13,171 nucleotides of DNA, taken from NCBI GenBank assembly GCA_913062655.1, contig CAJXXO010000041.1, positions 1 to 13,171 on the forward strand. The letters run 5' to 3'. Made by a program: the position numbers and the translations under genes. This document shows positions 1-5,493 of this stretch, piece by piece (position 1 is the stretch's first letter; the number at the start of each line of letters is the position of its first letter). The notes beneath the pieces were generated by a model. That model had not been told where the DNA came from, did not search any database, and was given only the letters and a program-made list of their open reading frames with translations. Origin of the DNA: an uncultured Bacteroidota bacterium. GTDB lineage: Bacteria > Bacteroidota > Bacteroidia > Chitinophagales > S012-47.

Positions 1-857
1 ATATTCGTGTAACTCAACCCCACATTGGTTGAGGCTTCAACTGATGCCCCGAATGCACTTAAAGAGCCGGACTCCAGAAAAACACCAGAATCCCAGTTGC
101 CATCGCCTGCATCTCCAATCATGAGCCGTAGTGTGTAGGTTTCGCATTTTACAACAGGGATGACGGCTGTAAATACACGCGTAAAACCGTCATACTCAAT
201 ACTTCCTGCTCCAATAGTATGGTTAGCATTATAATACTGCGAGTAGGCCAAAGATTGACAGTTGGCAGCATTGCCGTTTGCTCCTGGTACACCGGGATTT
301 ACTGTATTGATGGCTACGGGTAGTGTTGTTCCAGGTATTTGGGCTACATTAAAATCATTGTAAGTACCACCGGCTGGGTTCGTGCCAGAGACAAAAAAAC
401 CGAATACATCATTGAAGTTAGCACAGACATATTCCGGGTACTCATCAGAAGCGAAAACATAACGGAAGACCATGGTGTCCGAAAAGGGGGTTACATCGAA
501 GCGTAATTCGCATCTGTCTTGTGTGGCCTGACCGGCTAGTGCATCTAGCAGCGGGTCGCCCGGCTGGTTATTGTCCCATGAAATACCGGCACTTGAGTTT
601 GGCCCTTCAGCATCATTCGCACGACCTGTTGTCAATACAATGCCTGAGTCTATACCAATATTGGCATTCGTACCATCGAAAAAACCTTGCGCACTCGGAT
701 CGGAAAACAACTGCGCATTAGCTATAACAACACCACTTCCCACCAACTCTTCTGCCAAAGCAGTAGCATTATTGCTGGGAGTGACGGTGAGCTGTGCATT
801 TACCGTTATGGAAATACTTAAAGCTATGCCCAGGAGTATGGTTTGCAAGCCTTTCAT
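1..857 (-). CDS. Choice-of-anchor L domain secreted protein (N-terminal part)
   Basis: The frame is open from the ATG at 857-855 to the window edge, giving 285 codons without a stop; the C-terminus lies outside. Residues 1-21 form a Sec signal peptide (MKGLQ, hydrophobic core, then VNAQ with likely cleavage before Q22). Residues about 30-262 match the choice-of-anchor L domain: VFASDEYPEYV at 134-144, FNDVFGFFVSG at 148-158, DGFT at 223-226 and a GDAGDGNWDSGVFL stretch at 248-261. This domain is common in large exported Bacteroidota proteins, often upstream of adhesion or gliding-type repeats and a type IX secretion signal. Here the repeats and sorting domain would be off the edge, so type IX export is inference. 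The gene has its own promoter just downstream of pyrE. Substrate and exact role are unknown; an adhesin or cell-surface role is likely. Confidence 0.88.
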   Translation of the reverse strand, partial: MKGLQTILLGIALSISITVNAQLTVTPSNNATALAEELVGSGVVIANAQLFSDPSAQGFFDGTNANIGIDSGIVLTTGRANDAEGPNSSAGISWDNNQPGDPLLDALAGQATQDRCELRFDVTPFSDTMVFRYVFASDEYPEYVCANFNDVFGFFVSGTNPAGGTYNDFNVAQIPGTTLPVAINTVNPGVPGANGNAANCQSLAYSQYYNANHTIGAGSIEYDGFTRVFTAVIPVVKCETYTLRLMIGDAGDGNWDSGVFLESGSLSAFGASVEASTNVGLSYTN

Positions 858-901
858 AATGCCTTTTTACCAAGGACGGTATAAATTCTAAAGTTTGTCA
901 A

Positions 902-932
902 AAAAGATAAGAAAATTAATGACCCTAATCAA
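902..932 (-). promoter_or_regulatory. Bacteroidota-type promoter for the anchor L gene
   Basis: Read on the minus strand: TTG at 932-930, a 20-nt spacer, then TATCTTTT at 909-902, close to the Bacteroidota -33/-7 consensus (TTG, N19-21, TAnnTTTG). Transcription would start near 897, giving a 5' leader of about 40 nt. The -33 element overlaps the pyrE stop codon. The match is by eye, with one mismatch in the -7 box. Confidence 0.5.
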
Positions 933-1570
933 TGTGGCCAGGTTTCCGGACTTTTTCTCCAATTGTTTAATAAGGTTACGTCTTTGGTTTTGATATAGTT
1001 GGCTTGTATAGCTTGCTCCACTAAATGGGAGTAATCTGATAGCGTGTAATATACGCATTCCGCCTCGGCAAAGTTATCTATGGCCTGTTGAAATCCGTAA
1101 CTGAAGATAGCCATGAGTCCTTCTACTTGCAGGTCAGCCTCCCGCAGGGCTTGTACAGCAGACAAACTGCTTTTTCCTGAAGAAATGAGGTCTTCCACTA
1201 CCACTACCCGCTGTCCGGCATGGTATTCGCCCTCTATGCGGTTTTGCAGTCCGTGCCCTTTACTGCTGTTTCGTACATAAATAAACGGCAAGGAAAGGGC
1301 GTGCGCCACCAGTACGCCATGGGGAATACCGGCAGTAGCTACACCCGCTATGGCTTCAATGCTATCAAAGCGATCCTCAATGATATCGCAAAAGCGCTCA
1401 CAAATTTTGTAGCGTATGGCGGGGTAGGATAAAGTCTTTCTGTTATCACAATAAATAGGAGACTGCCAACCAGAGGCCCATGTAAAGGGTTTATGGGGTT
1501 GTAACTTTACTGCTTCTATTTCCAGTAACTTTGCCGCCACGCGTTTGGCGACTTCTTCATTAAAAACCAT
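929..1570 (-). CDS. pyrE: Orotate phosphoribosyltransferase
   Basis: 213 aa, the normal family length. The enzyme transfers the phosphoribosyl group of PRPP to orotate to make OMP, the fifth step of de novo pyrimidine synthesis, in the cytoplasm as a dimer. The type I PRTase PRPP-binding motif is clear at residues 122-135 (VVVVEDLISSGKSS). The substrate region FTWASGWQSPIYCDNRK lies at 29-45, and the flexible catalytic loop KGHGLQNRIEG at 104-114. The start ATG at 1570-1568 gives the expected N-terminus (MVFNEEVAKRVAAKLLEIEAV). It is divergent from a NUDIX gene whose start is 7 nt away. A perfect TAnnTTTG box lies 4 nt before the ATG, suggesting a leaderless message. Confidence 0.96.
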   Translation of the reverse strand: MVFNEEVAKRVAAKLLEIEAVKLQPHKPFTWASGWQSPIYCDNRKTLSYPAIRYKICERFCDIIEDRFDSIEAIAGVATAGIPHGVLVAHALSLPFIYVRNSSKGHGLQNRIEGEYHAGQRVVVVEDLISSGKSSLSAVQALREADLQVEGLMAIFSYGFQQAIDNFAEAECVYYTLSDYSHLVEQAIQANYIKTKDVTLLNNWRKSPETWPH

Positions 1571-1574
1571 ACTT

Positions 1575-1582
1575 CAAATGTA
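1575..1582 (-). promoter_or_regulatory. -7 element of pyrE, predicted leaderless
   Basis: On the minus strand TACATTTG (1582-1575) matches the Bacteroidota -7 box TAnnTTTG exactly. Only AAGT separates it from the pyrE ATG at 1570, so the transcription start should fall at or next to the start codon. I see no good TTG -33 element at the usual spacing, which lowers confidence. The box overlaps the first codons of the divergent NUDIX gene. Confidence 0.45.
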
Positions 1583-2228
1583 TCGAATCTACTGTAATGC
1601 AGTAGCGCTCCAGCTTCTCGAAAAGTCCACATGGGAAAAATGGGCCGCTGAATACCCGAATCACGATGCCCAGCAGGAAATCTTCTGGGAAGAGGGGATG
1701 GAGTGGTTTCCGCTATTTGAGCAATGGTTTGCCGCTACTTCTCCACAAAATGTGCTGGTTATCTTTCCGGATGGTATCGATTTTCTGGAAGAATTTATGC
1801 GCAATTGTATGGTCATCCGGGCTGCTGGAGGGGTTGTACGCAATGAAAAGGAGGAACTACTGCTTATCTTTCGTAAGCAACATTGGGACTTGCCCAAAGG
1901 CATTATAGAAAAAGGAGAAAATCCTTTATCCGCAGCTACAAGAGAGGTAGAAGAAGAAACTGCCCTGCAAGGACTGACCATCACCGAAGCGATCATGCTT
2001 TACGATAATGCACAGCCTTGTACCTACCACTTGTATCCCTTGGAGGAAGAGTGGGTGCTAAAACCGACTTACTGGTTTGCCATGCAAGTGAGGGGTGCAC
2101 AAGAGCCCTCACCGCAAACACAAGAGGAGATCGAAAAGGCGACCTGGGTGCCGCAAGATAAGGTAGACGGACACTTGTCTCAAGCCTATCCCAACATTGT
2201 TGACGTGGTGCAAACAGCCTTGTCTTAA
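1578..2228 (+). CDS. NUDIX hydrolase with N-terminal extension domain
   Basis: 216 aa from the ATG at 1578. An earlier in-frame TTG at 1545 would put the start inside pyrE, and the sequence MYRIYCNAVALQLLEK looks like the natural first strand, so I prefer the ATG. Residues 1-75 form an extra N-terminal region, and the NUDIX fold follows from about 78. The Nudix box at 108-130 has G108, E114, R122, E123, E126 and E127 in place; the Gly near its end is Ala129. Family members hydrolyse nucleoside diphosphates linked to another moiety, using Mg bound by the box glutamates. The substrate cannot be read from sequence. It sits head to head with pyrE, and its stop overlaps that of convergent coaD by 4 nt. 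A housecleaning or nucleotide-pool role is inference. Confidence 0.88.
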   Translation: MYRIYCNAVALQLLEKSTWEKWAAEYPNHDAQQEIFWEEGMEWFPLFEQWFAATSPQNVLVIFPDGIDFLEEFMRNCMVIRAAGGVVRNEKEELLLIFRKQHWDLPKGIIEKGENPLSAATREVEEETALQGLTITEAIMLYDNAQPCTYHLYPLEEEWVLKPTYWFAMQVRGAQEPSPQTQEEIEKATWVPQDKVDGHLSQAYPNIVDVVQTALS

Positions 2229-2707
2229 CTCGCCAGGTAGTCGTGTATCTTCTTGGACAGCTTACCCGGCAAAAAGGCAGACGCATCGCCTCCGTGCTGT
2301 AATATCTCACGTACGATCGTGCTGCTGATGTGCGAATGCTCGGGCTCAGCTACCCAGAATAAAGTATCCAGTGAATCATTCAGTTGGCGATTGAGCTGTG
2401 CGATCGTCTGTTCAAAGTCGAAGTCTCTGGTGTTGCGCAAGCCACGGATAATGTGCCGGACATTCTTGCTTTTGCAAAAATTAGCCGTTAACCCTTCAAA
2501 GTGTGTAACCGTAACTTTTTCTTCAAAGTGAAATACTTCTTCAATCCACTCTACACGCTTTTCCAGCGGAAATAAAGATTGCTTCTGGCTGTTTACGCCA
2601 ATGGCTATGATGATTTCATCAAAGAGGGGTAGGGCCCGGTTAACAATATCCACATGGCCAAGGGTGAGGGGATCAAATGAACCGGGGAAAAGCGCTTTGC
2701 GTATCAT
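2225..2707 (-). CDS. coaD: Pantetheine-phosphate adenylyltransferase
   Basis: 160 aa, the usual length. It adenylates 4'-phosphopantetheine with ATP to give dephospho-CoA, the fourth step from pantothenate in CoA synthesis. The nucleotidyltransferase signature is present: GSFDPLTLGHVDIVNRA at 9-25 with the TxGH motif at 15-18 (His18 binds the phosphates), RGLR at 88-91, and the ISSTIVRE motif at 127-134. The start ATG (2707-2705) overlaps the rsmD TGA as ATGA, so the two are probably translationally coupled. Last gene of the minus-strand operon; its stop codon interleaves with the stop of the convergent NUDIX gene (shared TTAA at 2225-2228). Confidence 0.96.
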   Translation of the reverse strand: MIRKALFPGSFDPLTLGHVDIVNRALPLFDEIIIAIGVNSQKQSLFPLEKRVEWIEEVFHFEEKVTVTHFEGLTANFCKSKNVRHIIRGLRNTRDFDFEQTIAQLNRQLNDSLDTLFWVAEPEHSHISSTIVREILQHGGDASAFLPGKLSKKIHDYLAS

Positions 2708-3255
2708 GATGTCGTTTCTTCTTCGGGTTCCATGAATATAGAAAAATGCGTGGTACCATAGGTGCGCATCATATGCAGCTTGGGGTGATCTTCAAAATTG
2801 TATTGCGGATTGTGCTCCAATATGAACCAGCCACCGGGAAGCAACAATTCATGCTCGAAAAGTAAGTTGGGTATTTCGCCCAGGTTGGGCAGCGGATAGG
2901 GTGGACCGGCAAAAATAATATCGTATTTGTGGGGTGTAGCCGCCATAAAGGCAAATACATCCATTTGTATGGCCTGAATGGGCAGGTCAAGTTGTTCGGC
3001 CGTCTGCTCGATGAATTGGATGTTGGGGCCATGCAACTCCACCAAGGTAATATCAGGACAACCACGTGAACCCATTTCAAAGCTGATACTGCCGGTACCG
3101 CCAAATAGGTCGAGGTATTTCACCTGCTCAAAGTTCCATACGTTGTGTAGAATATTGAAGAGCCCTTCCTTGGCAAAATCAGTAGTTGGACGAGCCGGGT
3201 TTTTGCGTGGGGGATGGAATTTTCTGCCTTTGTGTATGCCGCTAATGATTCTCAT
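2704..3255 (-). CDS. rsmD: 16S rRNA (guanine(966)-N2)-methyltransferase family (RsmD)
   Basis: 183 aa from the ATG at 3255-3253. A longer reading from 3324 would run 69 nt into the upstream gene, whereas MRIISGIHKGRKF is the normal RsmD start and overlaps the DUF3822 stop as ATGA. The family makes m2G966 in 16S rRNA during 30S assembly, using SAM. Visible are RPTTDFAKEGLFNIL at 22-36, the SAM-binding motif I DLFGGTGSISFE at 49-60, and motif IV. Motif IV reads AGPPY (116-120) where the textbook form is D/N-PPY/F, so the acidic or amide residue is Gly117. The fold otherwise appears complete. Sits between DUF3822 and coaD, an arrangement I recall from other Bacteroidota. Confidence 0.9.
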   Translation of the reverse strand: MRIISGIHKGRKFHPPRKNPARPTTDFAKEGLFNILHNVWNFEQVKYLDLFGGTGSISFEMGSRGCPDITLVELHGPNIQFIEQTAEQLDLPIQAIQMDVFAFMAATPHKYDIIFAGPPYPLPNLGEIPNLLFEHELLLPGGWFILEHNPQYNFEDHPKLHMMRTYGTTHFSIFMEPEEETTS

Positions 3256-4070
3256 GCCAGCAAAGCTAGCAGGTCGAGATAAAAGTGGGCGGGTAAATGG
3301 CCGGCAAAATCGCCAATAATCCATTGCTTGGGCCAGGTAGCAAAGCGTATGTCCCGCACATAGCGGTAGAGCAGGGGATACAATTGCCCATCGCGTGTAA
3401 TTTCTCCGCTAAGTACTATCGGGTCCTCTTCCGGATCGTAGCCTAATTGCTCATAAGCCAGCAAGCAGTAATAGAGGAAATCATCTTGCGACTGATAGCT
3501 GAAGGTGTTGGCCAACTGGATGGTATTGTGGTCCAGCGCTACAATAGCCAGTCGAGTGGCGTGCACATGCACATGTATCTGTTTCCCTTCATGCAAGGGC
3601 CGTTGTTGCTTCAGGTAGGGCAGTAGGCTGGAAAAAGGATGTGAGAGCTGACCCACATCGAATGATTGGGCCACCCATTCCTGGAGGCCTTTTTCTGCAT
3701 GGAAGGCTACCTCAAAGCCGGCCGGAGTGGCAGAGCGAGCCCACTCGTTAGGTTGCCCATGCATCAAAGCGCCAACTTCTTCCAGGGATACCTGGTGAAA
3801 CGATTCGGGCACCAAGGTAAAGGGGGCATCCCATGAGGCTACCTGCACCGAACGGAAAGGCCAACGCAACCAGTCAACCTCACGGTATAATTGCTCCAAA
3901 TGTTGGCGATGGAGTTGGGTGACCTTCGTGTCTTGTAAGGCATATTTATGAAGGCCTACCAGTCGTTGTTCATCCGCAATGGCTGCAAATACCTGTGGCC
4001 CGGTTAGGATGAGTCCTACCTGGCAAGAGGGGGCATGTACCCGCTCGAAGGCCGCATCTTGTGCCGCCAC
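3252..4070 (-). CDS. DUF3822 family protein
   Basis: 272 aa from a GTG at 4070-4068. No ATG lies upstream before an in-frame stop about nine codons earlier, so the exact start is uncertain. The protein resembles the Bacteroidota DUF3822 family in features I recall: an FTLVPESFH stretch near residue 84, the FSYQSQDDFLYYCLLAYEQL block at about 190-210, and an IVLSGEITRDGQLYPLLYRY block at about 218-237. The family is thought to have an actin/ATPase-like fold, but its function is unknown. Its constant place before rsmD suggests a link with ribosome assembly or simply shared expression. The stop overlaps the rsmD start by 4 nt. Confidence 0.78.
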   Translation of the reverse strand: MAAQDAAFERVHAPSCQVGLILTGPQVFAAIADEQRLVGLHKYALQDTKVTQLHRQHLEQLYREVDWLRWPFRSVQVASWDAPFTLVPESFHQVSLEEVGALMHGQPNEWARSATPAGFEVAFHAEKGLQEWVAQSFDVGQLSHPFSSLLPYLKQQRPLHEGKQIHVHVHATRLAIVALDHNTIQLANTFSYQSQDDFLYYCLLAYEQLGYDPEEDPIVLSGEITRDGQLYPLLYRYVRDIRFATWPKQWIIGDFAGHLPAHFYLDLLALLA

Positions 4071-4123
4071 CGGTGTCTGAAAAATGGTGATAAGTCAGAA
4101 AGATTTATGGCCAACCGACCGAG

Positions 4124-4849
4124 TTACTCTTCGTCATCGTCAAACTCGATGATATCGGTAGTAGCCTCTGTCAGTGAACCCAATTTGATACCATCGTCAG
4201 GATCATAATAGCGGGCGTCATCGGTTTTCAGTATCGACCGGTTGTAGGCGATAACTTCGAATACCGGCACTTTTACGCGACCCAGTCCTACTACTAATAC
4301 ATCCGATCTCATTTCAAAGGTGTCGCCTCCAGCGTAGGGAATGTAGCGGAGCGAGTCTACTGACATTTTCAGGTCTATTGTTTGCAACACTGGTATGAAG
4401 GCGGTGTCTTCTACTTTATAGGTCGTTATAGACTCTCCCGCACCACTTTCTTTCAGTTGCTGGTTGTACTGGGTTACCGCCCTTGAGATCCTACGAAGCG
4501 CCTCATCTTTAGGTAAGGTAGGGTCTATTTCGAAAAACTCAATCGCTTCTGTTACCCCTAAAATTTTGACCGTATCTCCTTCTTCACCGTACGAACGCAC
4601 TTGCATTATGCTGTCGTTCTTCAGCACCATAGCCAGTGAGTCGAAACTACCGGTAAACTGCCCTGTCGCATCCTTATAGGCGGTTTGGGCCTTAACAATT
4701 TCGTCCATCTGTGATTTAACAGCCTTGTATTTTTTCTCCTTTGACTGCTCAAAGAAATAAGGCGAAAACAGCTCGTCTGCCAGGATATAGACCAACCCTA
4801 TGATCGCCAGAGTCAATACGATGTTGATGATGAGCTTACCGATGTTCAT
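4124..4849 (-). CDS. Membrane-anchored pseudopilin-like protein, unknown function
   Basis: 241 aa from the ATG at 4849-4847. A longer frame reaches 4942, but it adds a basic low-similarity stretch and crosses the divergent regulatory region. Residues 6-26 are one strong N-terminal transmembrane helix. Then comes a charged helix (SKEKKYKAVKSQMDEIVKAQ) leading to TAYKDATGQFTGSFDSLA at 56-73, and a mixed alpha/beta region. The tail is very acidic (IEFDDDEE). The layout of helix, KAQ-AYKD and a short G-rich turn recalls type II secretion/type IV pilus pseudopilins, but I see no clear prepilin peptidase site, so homology is not claimed. Similar proteins recur in Bacteroidota genomes. First gene of the operon leading to DUF3822, rsmD and coaD (53-nt gap). 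Confidence 0.75.
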   Translation of the reverse strand: MNIGKLIINIVLTLAIIGLVYILADELFSPYFFEQSKEKKYKAVKSQMDEIVKAQTAYKDATGQFTGSFDSLAMVLKNDSIMQVRSYGEEGDTVKILGVTEAIEFFEIDPTLPKDEALRRISRAVTQYNQQLKESGAGESITTYKVEDTAFIPVLQTIDLKMSVDSLRYIPYAGGDTFEMRSDVLVVGLGRVKVPVFEVIAYNRSILKTDDARYYDPDDGIKLGSLTEATTDIIEFDDDEE

Positions 4850-4878
4850 AGTTCTAGCTAGCGTTTTGTAAACACGCA

Positions 4879-4886
4879 CAATTATA
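4879..4886 (-). promoter_or_regulatory. Possible -7 element of the 4849-2225 operon
   Basis: TATAATTG on the minus strand (4886-4879) has one mismatch to TAnnTTTG and lies 29 nt before the start at 4849. A TTT at 18 nt upstream could serve as a poor -33 element. Weak, by-eye call. Confidence 0.3.
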
Positions 4887-4919
4887 CCCAATTTTTTCGG
4901 ATTGAAACCCCCGCCCCGA

Positions 4920-4933
4920 TCACAAATTTGTGA
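4920..4933. repeat. 14-bp perfect palindrome between divergent genes
   Basis: TCACAAATTTGTGA is self-complementary and lies in the 125-nt region between the divergent starts at 4849 and 4975. It could be an operator for either side. About one perfect 14-mer palindrome is expected by chance in 13 kb, so position is the only support. Confidence 0.3.
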
Positions 4934-4962
4934 GGATGACATATGAACATTTGGTTAAGCGC

Positions 4963-4970
4963 TACCTTTG
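4963..4970 (+). promoter_or_regulatory. -7 element of the thioesterase gene, predicted leaderless
   Basis: TACCTTTG matches TAnnTTTG exactly and is 4 nt from the ATG at 4975, the same spacing as at pyrE. The transcription start should coincide with the start codon. No TTG is found 19-21 nt upstream. Confidence 0.45.
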
Positions 4971-4974
4971 CGGC

Positions 4975-5436
4975 ATGTGGTCAACCAGCAATCCGAATTA
5001 CCGGGAATTGATAGCAGAGAAGCTAGCCAAAAACCATTTCTCCCATGCCCTGGGCTTTGAAATGACCAGTGTGTCGCCCGGCAGAACCGAGGGGCGTATC
5101 GCATTAGCCCAGCAACACCAGCAACAGAATGGATTCGTGCATGGGGGCGTGGTACTTACCTTATGCGATATAGTAGCCGGCTTTGCCGCTTTTACGTTGG
5201 TGGACCCTACTGAGCATGTGGTAACCGCTGAAATAAAGGTGTCTTGTCTGCGACCGGGTGTAGGCGAATCGTTGCGTGCAGTAGGGTACGTTATCAAACC
5301 GGGGAAGCACATCCACTTCTGCGAAAGTGAAATCTATGCCCTGCATCAAGGCGAAGAAAAGCTGATTGCCAAGAGCAGCAGCAGCATGGCGGTAGTACGA
5401 CAAAAAGGTTATGCGGCTTCCTCTAAAAATGCTTAG
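4975..5436 (+). CDS. PaaI-family hotdog thioesterase
   Basis: 153 aa from the ATG at 4975. In-frame GTG 4930 and ATG 4936 are possible but would place the -7 box inside the gene and add residues outside the hotdog fold. The hotdog domain starts near residue 18 (FSHALGFEMTSV). The signature NGFVHGGVVLTLCDIVAGFA at 46-65 carries the HGG helix start typical of PaaI/YbgC-type acyl-CoA thioesterases, followed by strands VTAEIKVSCLRPG and SSSMAVV. Such enzymes hydrolyse acyl-CoA thioesters, often aromatic or overflow intermediates, in the cytoplasm as tetramers. The substrate is not visible. It is 57 nt upstream of an aldehyde dehydrogenase, which fits a small catabolic or salvage pair. Confidence 0.87.
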   Translation: MWSTSNPNYRELIAEKLAKNHFSHALGFEMTSVSPGRTEGRIALAQQHQQQNGFVHGGVVLTLCDIVAGFAAFTLVDPTEHVVTAEIKVSCLRPGVGESLRAVGYVIKPGKHIHFCESEIYALHQGEEKLIAKSSSSMAVVRQKGYAASSKNA

Positions 5437-5468
5437 GGTCGGCCATGATTTCACTGTATATTCGCTAC

Positions 5469-5476
5469 TACCATTG
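5469..5476 (+). promoter_or_regulatory. Possible -7 element upstream of the aldehyde dehydrogenase gene
   Basis: TACCATTG has one mismatch to TAnnTTTG and is the same octamer found before fbp at 10318. It is 17 nt from the ATG at 5494. The -33 position is poor. A purine-rich AAAAGGGGG at 5480-5488 could act as a ribosome binding site, unusual in this window. Confidence 0.32.
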
Positions 5477-5493
5477 TTAAAAGGGGGATACCA

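Noticed and set aside
1545..1577. N-terminal extension of the NUDIX gene from a TTG codon
   Set aside because: It would overlap the pyrE coding region by 26 nt, uses a rare start, and the added residues precede a natural family-like start at the ATG 1578.
3256..3324. Longer rsmD reading frame
   Set aside because: The extra 23 residues overlap DUF3822 and are not RsmD-like; the ATGA junction at 3252-3255 gives the usual MRIISG start.
4850..4942. N-terminal extension of the anchored protein
   Set aside because: It would put a basic cysteine-containing leader before the membrane helix and cross the palindrome and promoter region; ATG 4849 places the helix at the N-terminus.
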